Positions 22,771 through 35,646 are shown, numbered from the stretch's first letter. The stretch is 64,000 nt of DNA from Lineus longissimus (GCF_910592395.1 NC_088317.1:15128001-15192000); one strand, 5' to 3'. Notes: generated from the letters alone by a model not told the origin. Program-made: numbers and translations.

Positions 22771-25700
22771 ATGCTCCACCTCCAGTCCTCTTTGCCTGTT
22801 GTTATTGTCACAGTGCTGATGTTCAGTCATCCCACTGGCGCTTTTGATTGTCCACCTAATATCATTGGTGAACTGTGGATAGGTAAGTCTTCATTGCATG
22901 GCAAATTTGATATGTTTTTGATAGTTAAGGTAAGCTGTATTTGATTTTACTATGGAGCTTGTCTGAGTGTTGAACCATAGATAGCTTAACTGTATTGCTA
23001 ACACCTCTTGCAAGGAGTTTCTAAAGACCATGGATCAAACGCACTAGAGGAAGTGGAACTGCCACGGCCACACCCTGAGAAGGCCAAGGAACAACATCAC
23101 CAGGCATGCACTCAGGTGGAACCGCAAGGCAGACGGCGTCCACGCAGGCCAAGGACCGCATGATGGTGACGAGTGGCAGAACATGAGGCTGGAACGATAG
23201 GGAGAACTGGACCTAAGTTGGAGAACTGCCCCGGACAGGAGAAAATGGATTTTTTTGTTGGCGATGGGATCTATGATCCACTTGGAGTAACACGGTTTAA
23301 ACGTATTTGGTATCGGGTGAAACCACCCGTACTAGCAGCAATGTCAATGTTAACCCTTCCTTTCCAGGTTATCTGCCCATGAAAACCATAAAGTCGCCAA
23401 GCGGCACCCCGATCTGGCCCATAGAAGCAATTATGCAAACAATGGCCAGCGAATGGGATTCGTACCTCCCTACCCCACCAGAGAAGAACATTGTATGTAG
23501 AGCATATGGCACCTGCTACAATGTCTCATTTGTCCACATAAACTACCCAAAGGAGGAATGGGGTTCAAAAGATATTTACAATAAACAGAGTAAGTACCGA
23601 TGTGCTAAAGTATACATCATTGAGGAAAAACTATCCATCGAAATTTTGAAACTTTTCAACAGGGCGTATTCGGCGCGTTCGACGTGAGCTTCGTTCACCT
23701 CCCATAGTCAGTTGACACAAATTCGTTCGACAGTTGGTTGGAGGCCCAGACTTCGACGCTGGTTTGTTTAAACCGGGGTCACGTTCGCAAAATTAATGCA
23801 ATCGGTAAGTTTTAACGTTACAAATGTTGATGGGGTCAACCAGTAAACCAGAGAGATAATTTCTTTAAGGATATATTAGGGTATTAAACATGTTAAATCG
23901 ATAAGTGATAATGTAATTTTTGTACTTTTGAACAACCAGACGTGTTTTCAAAAGTGGTCATCATCAAACTCTGGCCAACACCAAGCTTTTTAAAGCACAC
24001 TTTGAAGAACTGTAACATTTTTTTTACAACAATACACATGTATGAACATAAAGTGATAGTTAACATTCTTAGCATCAAACCGTATTGATTGGGGAGGGGG
24101 ACGTGCGTATTGCTCTTGTGAGAACTAAGTTGAAACTCCTTTTGAGTATAGTAGTTGGATTTTTCATTGAAAAAACAGAGCAAATGTTGTTATATCCATC
24201 TTTCAGCCCTGTCTGACTTAGCCAACGTCGACTTGGTCGTTGGACACCACCTTCCCGCCGTGGAGAAATACTGCAAGGCCAACAAACTACCTTACATCCT
24301 GAGCTTACCACCTACCATCGAGATCGAGGATCGAATGCTGGCGGAAAACAACTCCGAAAGAGTGATGTTCTCCGCCTGGCCCTCGTGGAAGAACTTCTTT
24401 GAGCTGTCAGCGAAAGCCTTTTGGGCGAGCCGAGGAAATTGGGAAAAGGATCTCAGCACAATTGGTCGGGTGTTTATTTTTGTTGAGGGTCCTGATGGTG
24501 AACTAAATGCAAGTAAGTTTCATCCAATGGCAAAGGCAATGCCTATCCAAATACATGTAGTGTACACGTGTCAACATCGTTGTTTGAGAGTCCTACGTTG
24601 GCGACACTATAAAGTGATCAATTGACCCACCACCATGCCGCCATGCTACCTTGAGCCTTTTCTTCCAAGCGCCAACTGATTGGAATATTGCTACGCCGGT
24701 TCATCCAGAAATACAATCCTGGATTCTCCTCGGGCCCTATTGCGTGGTACAATGGTAGCCAGCAGTGTTACCCAGCTATGAGTCTCCTCTAATCGTATAT
24801 TCTTGTTTCAGTTGCAAACAAACTCGCCCAGGTTCTGATGTTATCTGATGGAATTGGAGTGAGGGCGAGTGCAGTTTTCGTACGGATGTATGATATGCAA
24901 AAGATGGACGGGTACTCCTTCTATGCGATGCTGTCCTACATTTTCAATATGATAAAGCAATTTGAAGCGGACATTGTGGTCTATATGTATAAATTAGAGA
25001 ACAAGCTCTGGCCTCTCATGGAGGTAGGTATCCTGGTTTCTACATTGAATTCCTGTAAAATCCGATGCATGAAACGTTTTGAATCCGTTTCTCGAGTTCC
25101 CTTTTATTGTTTGGGGACGCTGAAAGATAGATTGACACATTATTCTGTGCGTGCCCATATTGAAAATCCATGGTCTTTCTACATGTAGCTGTCTCTATTG
25201 TAAACACTGGAACGTGAGGAACATCCACCATGTTACGTGCACCTGGGTATAAACCAAATCTGAAAAATTGTAATCTGAGGAACCACTGTGCGCGAACTTT
25301 ACACCGGTCATATTATTATTTATTATATATAGTTATTTAAGTGTCATCCATTGGTACAATAATGGCCAGTCATTTATGGCTTACAAGACACTATTTCTAT
25401 TGCCATAAAGAATGATAAAATCAGTTAATTTTTTGGCCGGGTCTATTTGGCAAGCCGCTCGCCGAACAGGCATCTTTTTTTGTCCTGTTTGGAGAGCCGC
25501 TTGCTAAACAGCACTAAAAAGCCACCCTGTTTGGCGAGCCCGGCTTGCCAAACAGGTAAAAAATCTACCCTGTTTGGCGAGCTGGAGACTTTACTTTAAT
25601 ATTGATGAGTTCGGCTCTCCATTCAGGAAAAGAAAAAGTCGCTGTTTGGTAAGCCGGGCTTGCCAAGTAGTCACTTCCTAATTTTTTTAGCGAGGTCATC

Positions 25701-28700
25701 CTGTAACCAAAGTTCACAAAGAAGTATTGTATTGTCTGACACACTGAATGTAACTTTTGCAGACGTCTACATTCTTTTCGAGGATGCTTTCTGTGGTAGC
25801 GAATACCGTAGACAAGATCGAGTGGCTGTTCTGGGATATGGTAATCATCATCGTTATTATCATCATCATCATCTTATTATCATCATCCTTTCCTCATTGT
25901 AACCATGGAATGATTTTTGCGACTATTTGTATTGGCGTGCGGGCGCCTTTATCTCTAACGAGACTATGTAACTTATAATAATTTTACTGTTGATCGAATT
26001 AAGCGCCCCACAAACGAGCGATTTTAACCGCTGCGACCGCATTTAAATTGCACGCGACGATAGTTGCTCGCTTGCAGTAGTCAACACAAGTCGCAGCGAC
26101 CTGCACGCCAAGTAAAACAATGCAGTGGCAGTCCCTACGTAAATATTTATTGGAAAAACTGCTTTTTTCCGCAATGTAGCACTTGGATGAACAGCATGTA
26201 TACTGTTTGTCCCATATTTCATATAGTTTGAGTTGAAAACTTGACATGAAATTTGCTTTTGCTTGAGAAATGAACACGGACTGATAACACCTCGTTGTCC
26301 GCTTCCTCGAAAACAATTGAGCTGGAAGCCAAGTTACGATCCGGTATATTGATGGTCGTGTGTAGACGTTGCCCTAAATTCGATTTCAGCATCTGGGCCA
26401 GGTTTTCTGCTTTACTGTCAATGATTTCGTGTCTCTTTTTCAGAGGACGGATTTCAATGGGATATTATCTGAATTATTGAAGAGTGCTGGTTACAGACTT
26501 GCAGAGTCCCTTCGTTTACGCAGCATTAGTCTGTATAACGCAAAACCATTCGGTGAGTGATCATGAACAGTCACGCTGAACAAAAGCATTTCAGCGAATC
26601 AAGATCTAATGACTCAAAGCAAAATATCGAGGGCCCAAAAGTAACTATGACTCCTTCTTCTTCTTTTGCGTTCGGAATTCTCGAGATGGTGCATCTCATT
26701 CCGTTGATGTGCGTAGGGAACCGATTTTCATTCCACGCCAAATTGGCTGGTCCCTTCCGACTTCGGTGGTTGAGTTTGATTTTGGAGTCTCCTTCTGTAG
26801 ATGTATTGTCGTCCAAGGCTAGCGAGCGACATCTGCCCAGGTCTGTTGATATATAGGAGTGCTCGAAAATTCTCCTAGACTGGTTTAGTCATTATGACGT
26901 GCGGCACAATCAAATTGGCTCAGTGGTTACATATTTCAGATGGGAAATCATCATTCGTGAAACATGCAACTAGAAACAGTTTCGTTGATGTCAGTCAAAT
27001 AACGTCTTTGCGGATCAGGAGGATGGCAGCCGGTGCCACGGTAGGAGTATAAAATGTCCCCCCTGGAGGAAGTGTCCGACCATATTGTGTTGGGAAGGAA
27101 AATATGCACCCCGTACAATCCGTTTGGTTTTTCAGCGAAGGGACAAACCCTTAGAGGTTTTTCATAATCTGAAAAACCTCATGGGGTTTTTCATTTGACC
27201 AAAAAAACCTCCAGGGGTGGGACTCAGCTCCCCCGCGACCAGCCTCGCACTTGTACGGGCTTCACGCTTTCGGCATGACGGCGGGCCGGCCGCCCCGGCC
27301 AGTGGTGACTGACAAGACGGGGCAGAGTCCGGCCCGTCGATGCATATTTGTAGGCCTATTGACCGAAAGACCTTGAACATATTTTCAGAATCTCAAAAAC
27401 CTTTATTCCTAAGCGTAGATCTTATTTCAGGCTTGAGTTGTGACAATATAACCACGGATATATCGGAGATTGTAGGAGCTAACGATGCAGCCTCCATGGC
27501 CATCCTGAACACTGCCACTATAGCCGAGCCGGACTTCACCAGGGCGAAGTTACTTGAGACGATGAGGGAAACCAAAGAATACATTGCTGGGGTAACTGAA
27601 ATTTCTTTAAAAAACGCCATTTGGCCCGCAAACTGGCATTGAGTTGTAATGTTTTTGACAATCATCCAAGCACTGCTTTCGACATTGAAATCTCCATCCA
27701 GTAGGAAGAATTATTAGAGGAAAGTAAATTGATTCATGTAACGCATTTCGCCTCTCCAAGACATTTCGGCATTGATTGCTTATCTTTCTGATTTTTATGT
27801 ACGTTGCCTTAGGTGAAATCTCGACAACAACATAACTGGGTCAACATCTACAGCGGTTGGTCATTCAATGATGGCTTTAGAGTGTACGCTGCCGTCTGCA
27901 TTGGCTTAGCAATACCAAATGCATCATATTCTGGGGCAGGGGCCCATGAAGATTCGTATGCGACAACACCACACGATGACTCCGATAGGTTTGATGTCTT
28001 CACTGACTGCAAACCAAAATTGGTGAGTTTTAGCTCCTTTAAAAAGCACCAAAGTAATATATTATCAAGAGCACCAAGCTATTTTGAATTCTAAATGTCT
28101 AGTAATATGCTTGAGATAAACTCAAAAGGCCTGAATCTGGGGTTTCGAATTTTCTTATCTCCCTCTTTGGCGAAAATATGACCGTTCGATAGAGTTCGTC
28201 TCTCGCCCCAAAACAAATATTACTTGAATCAAATATAGTCTTTAATCCATACTTGCTTGAATGAATCTTTCATGTACCCAAGCCGCGAATGCCCCGAGGA
28301 CTGTACCTCAGTAATCCATATTTTCCATATTTAAAGGAATATTTTCTCAGCTACTATTGGGAGGATAAACTGAATAGAGTTGTAGCGCACACGGAGCCAC
28401 AGGAAATCATGCTGAAACAGGACCATGAGACCATGAAAATCGTAGCTGTTCTGGTAAGAATTACCTCACGGTGGGTAGAGGTATTGGTTTACCTTTGCAA
28501 CACAATAGAAACAAGGCCCACCCATTACAGTGTTTGAGGGGTACCATCGGATGAAAATAATAAATGCGGACCTTACGCCCCTCAAAATGAACTAATCTTT
28601 TGTATGTTTCTTTGTGTCGACATTTCCTCGCCAGGTAATAGCATGTATTTTTCTTAGGCAAATCGATACCTTTACCCACCGTGAACCTGCATACTCGGAG

Positions 28701-31700
28701 GATCTGGTCATAGACACGTTGGCTAAAGGTATCAGTTTGCCTAAGAAAGAAAATTGGGAGGTTGCTAGTCTTCAGTTGACAGGCATGGGCTATATACTCT
28801 TGGAGACGTTGTTGCTAATTCCAAAGGCAGAACACAGAACCTCTTTTTCATTACAGGAAGAGCCATTTGTGATAGCCATGGGTGGTAACGATGGTATTAA
28901 TGATGCTGGTTATTCGGGGATAGCACACGCGATCCTTACAGAGGCATTTTATAGGATGTCTCTGCGGACAAGTAAGGTGTACAAATATAAAATATACCAC
29001 ACTGCAGGGAACGAATATGGCCGGTTCAACCAATCAACAAAGGCCTGGACAGGAGCCTTTGGGGAATTACAACAAAAGGTGTGTTGTTTAAAACAAGATG
29101 CAGATGGATAAACGTCCATTTTCTACTTTACAACGTTTGTACGAGGTATTTGAAGCCCGAGATAATCTTTTCCATTGGAATGCACATTTGACGCTGTGAA
29201 AATTACGATAAAAGTAGGCAAACTGATAGCATGAAACCGAACTGGAGGTTTTTGGCTGTCTGACCAAACCCCGTGAGGGTTGAGCTAAGATGTAGACCAA
29301 AACCGAGTGGGCAGCCGGGGTTTTGGGCTAAATAACAGCTCCACCCGGGCATGCAGTGGGTCTGGATATCGGTGCCCCTCAATGCGTTAACTATGCTCAG
29401 TCGGAGGCTACGGAGGCAATACCGCTCGATCTTCAGTATGGTGCCCATGTGCCTTCTTGTTCACTTGGTTTTTCCCAAGCATGATATGAGTAGCTCTCAT
29501 TATACCGATAAACCTAATATGATATTTTCTTTCTTTTGTTACAGAAAGCAGTCATGGCAATAGGAATGATCTCAAAAACCATCCGCCGCAAGCGGGACTT
29601 CGACTTCACGCCAGCGTACGAATTCGTTGGGATAACGTTCACACTGAAATTATCTCGGAGAACACCAGACCTAGGGGCCTTCATGATGCCGTTTAAATCA
29701 CACGTTTGGTGGGGACTTTTGGCAGTGATGCTCATATCATGTGTGTTCATTTACCTCTTAGACAGATGGAACCCATTTATGGAGGAAATAGAGCCAGAAA
29801 AAAGATTCAATATGAACGAAAGTACCTGGTATAGTTTCGGTGCTATAACGCAAGCTGGCGGTGAATTTGCCCCCATCATGTACCCTACGAGGGTTTACTC
29901 CATTTTCTACTGGTTCTTCGCGCTGGTGGTGACTGCTTGCTACACTGGTAATCTAGCCTCATTCCTGGTGGAGCAGGACATGTCGCTCAACTTCGGAGGC
30001 ATTTCCGATATTCCTCATCTCGCGAAGAAATTGAAAACTAACCTAAAATGGGGCACCCTGAAGGGGTCTTACATGGAAGAACACATACGCGGCAATGGAT
30101 CCAAGAATGATCTTACTGACTTAGCGAAAAGGCTCAACTACGACAGGAATTATAAAGAAGGAACTGACCGAGCCAAGAAGGGCGGTTATGCTTTCATTGG
30201 GACGAATCTTCTGTTGCAGTACTACGCTGGTAAGTACATGTATATGTACTATGCTTAATTTTTCATGATACCTATTTTCAAATATCATCACTGACAATGC
30301 ATGATCAGATGTTTGCTTTAGGCGGCTATTTTCAAAAACTTCCGATGATAAAATCGTGGGAGATGCTGATTCTACAAATTATCAAGTGCCAATCAATTTC
30401 TCCGGATCTAAACACCTTCAAAAGTACAATAGTTTAAAATATTGGGTAATTCATCAGTAAAAACGTTCCCAAATATTTGTACGATAATACTGGTGTAGTC
30501 CAGTCAGTACACGGAACTGTTCCCATATAATGAGATGCCTTGGTGCGATGACGGCACGAGGCTGGTGTTTTCGTATCTTCCACGAATCCCGATCGTAGGC
30601 CTACTACCAATAATTGGCAATGTATCGCATTTTACGAATTGCCGACCTCTTTCACCTTAAATGAACCTGGATGCCTGATCTCAAATCCATGTTTTTTGTC
30701 CGAATTTTTTTGTAGCAAAAGACCCCGACTGCAAGCTGGCGGTGGATCCTAACATCGAATCATTCACCGAGATTGCCTTTCCGATGCGACGGGATTGGCC
30801 TCTGAGGAAGGACTTCAAGATAGCCATGAATTCCATGCGCGATGACGGCACTTTTAAGAACGAACTGCAAAGGTTGGTATAATCGGCTACTGTTATGCCT
30901 CTAAAACTGGGAGCACCCAAAGGGCTAATGCGTCTGCGAGATTGAACCCGTTTACTGGAGCCTAGGAACTCCACAGACTTCCTCCACCGCCTACGATCTT
31001 GTGCTGCAGCCTAAATTCGCCAATAACACTTCAGAAGTGATGGCGTCGCCGAGGTCTTTAACATGGAAGGTTCCGCATGCCTCACGAATAGCGATACCAA
31101 CGACGAAGTACATTTATTGTAGTAATAAGGCTTGCGGTATGGGTATTGTTATAGCATAGGACTTTGAAAATTCCACGGACCAAGAGATATACAGTGAGTA
31201 CTTAGTTAACTGGTGCTGGTCTAAAATTTTCTAAGTCCATAATAGGTCATTATAATATGCATTTTAGGCCCAGATGGGTTGTGCAGGGCCTACATTCCTT
31301 TTGAGAAGCATGAATGGGCTAATAATGACAACTTGAGCCTACTGCACATGTCGGCATTGATACCTATTGACTATGATCACTTTCATCAAGTACTCAGAAA
31401 GTTTTAATAGCTTGAAATCCGACATGCAGAAAGTCCATCCAAGACTACGATCACTGGCCAGTGCTTTTCATGGAAAATGAATGTCGTTACAAGCTTTTTA
31501 CAGGGTAAACCCTAAAAAAGTGGCATTTGAATCAGGGAGGGGATGTGAGATTTTTTCCCAAAAGTTTAACTTGGGGGGTAAAGTAACTAACACTTACATA
31601 ACCGATGCCATTAACAACATTTACTTATTCACTACTTTGCACTACAACTGTTTTACAATTCCAAGTTGTCGTCAAAATTTAAGTTATCATCATCATTATC

Positions 31701-34700
31701 GGAGTCTGACAATTCGTTTTCACCAAGCAACAAATCATCTGCAACATCATCACGATAATGACCATCTGGTTGAGGTGTTAAGCCAGCCACTTGAAATGAC
31801 TTAGCCGCAGACTCAGGAGCTACATCATTCCATGCTCTACTTATAATGCCGAGTACATCCTGTAATGTAATTTTGCGGCAATTTCCGTCAGCCTCAGTTG
31901 CATCACATTTCCATAACTTCCAATACTTTCGCATTATAGCTTTAAATCCCCTCATAATAGTGAGATCTAACGGCTGAGCCAGCGATGTACACCTAGCAGG
32001 AATATTGTCTAACAGTATGCCTGCTTCAACCATTGGGTAACAGAAATCCTCTGCTTGATGCGGTCGGAATCTGTCCAAAAGCAGAAGGATGTCATTAAAG
32101 TCAAAATCGCCAATGTAAGGGAAAAGAACATTGTCCAACCAATGTTGCAGTGTCTCTCCATTCTCCCAACCAGACCTCGAGGATGTGACCCGTACGTTAT
32201 CTGGAATGTTGTTCAAATCTCTAATCTGACGCACGAAGCCCGGCTGCCTGAAAACAACATGAGCAGGCGGTTTTTCTCCGTTGGAGCCAACTGTCAATCC
32301 AACGGTGCACCCGAGTTTGGCATTTCCTCGCGATGTTTTCACATTTACATCTACTGTACCTCTGGTCTCAGCTGTATACATCGGAGGGAAGTCCAACTGA
32401 GCAAACGTTTCGTTAAAGTTCAAGAGCGTGTGGACATGGTTGTCAGCTACAGTTTGCCTAACGCCAGTCTGAAATTCTCTCACTCTCTGTGGTGCATCAG
32501 CCGGTACAGTGGTGGAATCTTTCGTTTTACGGCGGAAAACAATCTTTTTTTCCGTTTCATAAAATTTGTAACCCAACCCACTGATGCAGAAAACTGGGAC
32601 CTTTCGGGGCGACGTGCTGCAATGTCCTCAAGTTCATTGTGTGGGAGTTGGCCCCACCAGTTCTGAAATTCAATCGTTGCATCATTAACAATGTCCGACC
32701 GAGAAACGGGCAGGGCAATATTCCTCCGTTCTTGAAAATGCTGGTGCACGATATTCTCAACTTCCGGCCAACAACCATCATGGTCGGTTCTGACTCGCCG
32801 GCGTTCTGCATTTTCCTCCACTTGATCCGTCATTTCATCGATGTTCTGTATCCATCTCCTGAGCGTTGTTGGGGATAGTCGATAGCGCCTAGCATACTCA
32901 TTGACATTTAGAATGCGGCCATGTTCAATTGCTGTTTGGCAATCCAAGGCATGTCGCAGCCTGGCTTCAACAGTGTAACTGTTACATCGTCGAGGGAGAC
33001 CAACTGCTGCAGCACCATTCTGCTGATCGGCATCATCATCATCATCATCGTCATCATTGCCAGCATCCATCATTGACTGACACATGACAAAGAGCGAAAG
33101 CATCAGCAGTAACAACAACGTTGTGTTCCTCATGATTTGAACTTTCTACAGGAATGACCAATATGATTGTTAGGGTAAAGGGCCTAGGAAATTACACAAC
33201 TGCAATTGCCTTTCATACCAACCATTGATTGATAAAATTGGCCACAGAAGACCAGATCAAGAAATGAACATGTAATCAAAACTCTGTCATTTTCTTCATT
33301 GAAATGTGATTAGTATAGGCCCTACATGGTCGTAAATCGACAATATCCCATTCTGGGCCTCTATTAGTGACTCAGAAAATTTTAGACCAAGCACCAGTTA
33401 ACTAAGTAGTCACTGTATGTAGGTCCACGATGACACCACAAACCTACCTTCTTCGTACTTTCACGGATGTAGAGCGGATGTTGCTCTACATCCAATAATA
33501 TGGCTGCGTATCCATGTACCCTGGTGCCCTTGTGGACATTGTTTTCCATTGTGTCCATGTCATGTTCCCTGGTCCAACCAATGGGATTGTTCACTACAGC
33601 AACCCAAGGTTCATTTTGTGTGTGGCGAGCACGAAACGAGTAAAACGCCTGCTCCTTTCTCAAACACTGATGTTCACCTTTCTCTATAGGAAGTAGGACA
33701 TTTTCTGAACTTCTCATTCGGTGTTTTAGGTGGATCGCGATTACCAAATGTGTCGCAGCAAATGACGATGAAGATGATCAGATACAGCTACGATTCGAAG
33801 GTTTTACAGGATTATTTATTTTGTTGGGTGTATTTTATGCCCTTTCCTACATCGTATTGTTTATCAAACTTGCTGCGCTCAAACTCAAGGAGAAACACGA
33901 GGTAGGAGGCTAATCTTCTCATTCAAGTTCTTGCGTTACCCAACCCAAAGATATATTGGTTTTTGGCTACATTTCATCTCCCTGACCCACAAATGAGTAA
34001 AAAATAATTTTCGAAAAAATTTAACTGGGGCCACCCCAGTCAAAAATCCTGATAAGTTTCTTAGTTGCAATCGGATTCAGTATAGTGTACATATTCGTTA
34101 CACGAATCATAAAAGAATCTTGAAATGATGTAGATGTACATACAAGTACATTTTGTACATGATCACCTTATTAGTAAGATTCGACTTCAGTGCATGCGTT
34201 ACATCATGTGCTAACTGTAATGTAACGTACACAACGTATACACCTTTCCAGAAAAGGGGCGCTGAGTGTCCGAAATAGTGATGTCATAAGGGGAGGAACG
34301 AGTTTACAATCCCCGATCACACCCCCAAAAAAGGTCATCGGTTGACTAACCAAGCACCACTGTTCAATGGATTTATAGTTGAATGCGATCAAACTACGTC
34401 ATTTCCGATCGGGGATTCTAAAGTTTAGCCGAACGTAATAATCTGGTGTTTTTTTCAGAAGCTACAGAAAGAGTCCGAGGGAAAGGTTAACTCGAATGAT
34501 GACGAAAGCGCAGGTATTCCAATGGTTGAAGAAGGTACATGTTACACTCATTAAAGCAACTTTAACAGTAGAACTTTATTATTCGATTCGCACATGTATG
34601 TATTTGCACGACTGATCACGATTTTTGATGTACTGTATACCTTAACCTAAGTGTATACACTACATATCACCCTGGAGAATCAATTCCCCAGACTGTGCTT

Positions 34701-35165
34701 GCGGACTCCCCGAGTTTGCGGACACCAATGCATTCAAAAAACGCCTAAAAACTCAGCTTTTTATAAGATGTTTTAGTAATGTCTAGTCAACTTTTTTATC
34801 AAAAATGTCAAAAATTGTCTTTTATATGTACTAAAATCTACTCCTTTTATTTCTGTCACATGTCTTTATAATATATTATCTTTTGTAAAGTGCTTTTAAA
34901 ATGATTTTATTCGTTATTGTAGCACTCTAATTTAATAAATATTATAATATTATTATTATTACTGTCCAGAGTCGGGCAGGACTTCCAACTGTTTGAGTTT
35001 GCCTGTCCTAAGAAAGGAGAAGGTATTTGATGATAGCAATGGAAATCACAGCCTGACTTCAATAACAGCTCTTTAAATGTATGTAGTGGGTCTAATACAG
35101 ACATGTTATTATGCATCATTATTTCAGGTGACGGTAAAGATGGCGAAAGAGTATCCACTGTCTGA
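22771..35165 (+). CDS. Divergent ionotropic glutamate receptor subunit
   Basis: A ligand-gated cation channel subunit of the plasma membrane. Exons: 22771-22882, 23368-23589, 24207-24512, 24812-25023, 25763-25840, 26444-26552, 27431-27591, 27813-28022, 28337-28453, 28635-28760, 28857-29078, 29545-30229, 30716-30872, 33730-33901, 34459-34534 and 35128-35165. All phases agree and total 1000 codons. Order: signal peptide; amino-terminal domain (LVVGHHLPAVEKYC); S1 from about residue 552 (EEPFVI to TGAFGELQQ and RKRDFDF); M1; pore loop FGAITQAGGEFAP with Gln at the Q/R site; M3 with CYTGNLASF in place of SYTANLAAF; S2 (GTLKGSYMEEH) with the usual Cys pair (DPDCKL, TKCVAA); M4; tail ending VSTV, a class I PDZ ligand. 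The S1 arginine is kept, but the acidic S2 residue that holds the amino acid ligand seems replaced. An upstream in-frame ATG is at 22732. The exon 10 donor (GAG|GTTGCT) and an alternative exon 15 donor at 34513 are uncertain. Confidence 0.9.
23020..23200 (+). pseudogene. Non-LTR retrotransposon end fragment in receptor intron 1
   Basis: The frame starting at 23051 reads KWNCHGHTLRRPRNNITRHA then LRWNRKADG. The pattern K-W-x-x-x-G-H-x-L-R-x-P-x-x-x-I-x-x-x-A-L-x-W-x-x-x-x-x-x-G is common near the C-terminus of many non-LTR retrotransposon polyproteins. No RT core is nearby, so this is a short dead fragment. Confidence 0.6.
25435..25678. mobile_element. Mutator-like MITE, copy 1 (244 bp) with 9-bp target duplication
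   Basis: Flanked by identical TAATTTTTT at 25426-25434 and 25679-25687. It starts GGCCGGGTCTATTTGGCAAG and ends GGCTTGCCAAGTAGTCACTTCC, so the ends are inverted around CTATTTGGCAAGCC. The interior repeats GGC(G/A)AGCC and CTGTTTGGCGAGC. It lies in intron 4 of the receptor gene. A 9-bp duplication is the size expected of Mutator-like elements. It is a shortened form of 56885-57423. Confidence 0.92.
25847..25880. repeat. TCATCA/TTATCA trinucleotide repeat
   Basis: A short imperfect microsatellite just after receptor exon 5. Confidence 0.8.
31192..33415. mobile_element. Pogo/Tigger-like DNA transposon, 2224 bp, in receptor intron 13
   Basis: TA (31190-31191) and TA (33416-33417) flank inverted ends. 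The left end reads CAGTGAGTACTTAGTTAACT and the right end is its complement with one change (CAGTGACTACTTAGTTAACT). The match continues through GGTGCTGGTCTAAAATTTTC for about 45 bp. The element encloses a minus-strand transposase gene (31653-33133) with HTH, CENP-B-type and DDE segments. TA target and CAGT termini agree with the pogo superfamily. The insertion separates receptor exons 13 and 14. Confidence 0.93.
31653..33133 (-). pseudogene. Pogo/Tigger-like transposase, one frameshift
   Basis: Two overlapping minus-strand frames, 33133-32480 and 32576-31653, together form one transposase. The first holds a Psq-like HTH (NEYARRYRLSPTTLRRWIQN) and a CENP-B/Tc5-type HTH (VSRSDIVNDATIEFQNWWGQ). 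The second holds the DDE region: NFNETFAQLDFPPMY, ILLLLDRFRPHQ and TSLAQPLDLTIMRGFKAIMR. It ends in an Asp/Asn-rich tail, and the N-terminal part also has an Asp run. The frames must change near 32525-32560, where an A-rich stretch lies. The first catalytic block reads NFNET where NxDE(T/S) is usual, and LDRFRPH replaces the usual LDNxxxH. These changes and the frameshift suggest it is inactive. The terminal repeats are still nearly perfect. Confidence 0.87.
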
Positions 35166-35640
35166 AGCACCGAATGAACCCGGCAGTTGATTGCAATGCA
35201 ACGGCGCTCCAAGACTATCAATATACTTTTATAATGTAGCGTAATTTAGACACAACTGTTATTCGAAAGCTTTGGTTCATTTCCGATTTCGTCATAACTT
35301 CTGTTGGCATAGTCAGTTCAGTTATTCAGCTGTTAGTTTCAGCGGCAGGTTATTCAGAGGATGGCTCCAGAACGTGTTCCCTGAGCTCGCTATAGCTCGC
35401 TATAGCGTGGATGTGGGTCATGAATCCGGGCGTTCATCCCGGCCGTCGGCTCCATTGGCATTGCTCTCCGAGTCTCCTGGGTCGAACCTCAACACTAAGC
35501 CACTCTGCCTGTAAAGAGAAACAAATACGCCCAAAATGAGTAATCGACTTCTGATGCATCCCTGTTGGTGGCGCTGCGACTGTGCACCTTTTCCAAAAAG
35601 AGAAAAACATTGTAACTTTCCTGCACCCTTCTTTGATCGG

Positions 35641-35646
35641 AATAAA
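35641..35646 (+). terminator. Candidate polyadenylation signal of the receptor gene
   Basis: AATAAA about 475 bases after the receptor stop at 35165, followed by a T/ATT-rich stretch. It lies about 100 bp from the oppositely oriented signal of the transporter gene. Confidence 0.5.

Noticed and set aside
28614-29111. Unspliced single exon through receptor exons 10 and 11
   Set aside because: The frame is open throughout, but the intervening 96 bases lack family resemblance and end in a good acceptor (CTCTTTTTCATTACAG) right before EEPFVI. The donor remains uncertain.
32480-33133. Signal peptide at the start of the transposase (MRNTTLLLLLMLSLFVMCQS)
   Set aside because: Looks secretory, but the protein is a DNA transposase and the true start is probably the later Met; the stretch is likely upstream non-coding sequence.
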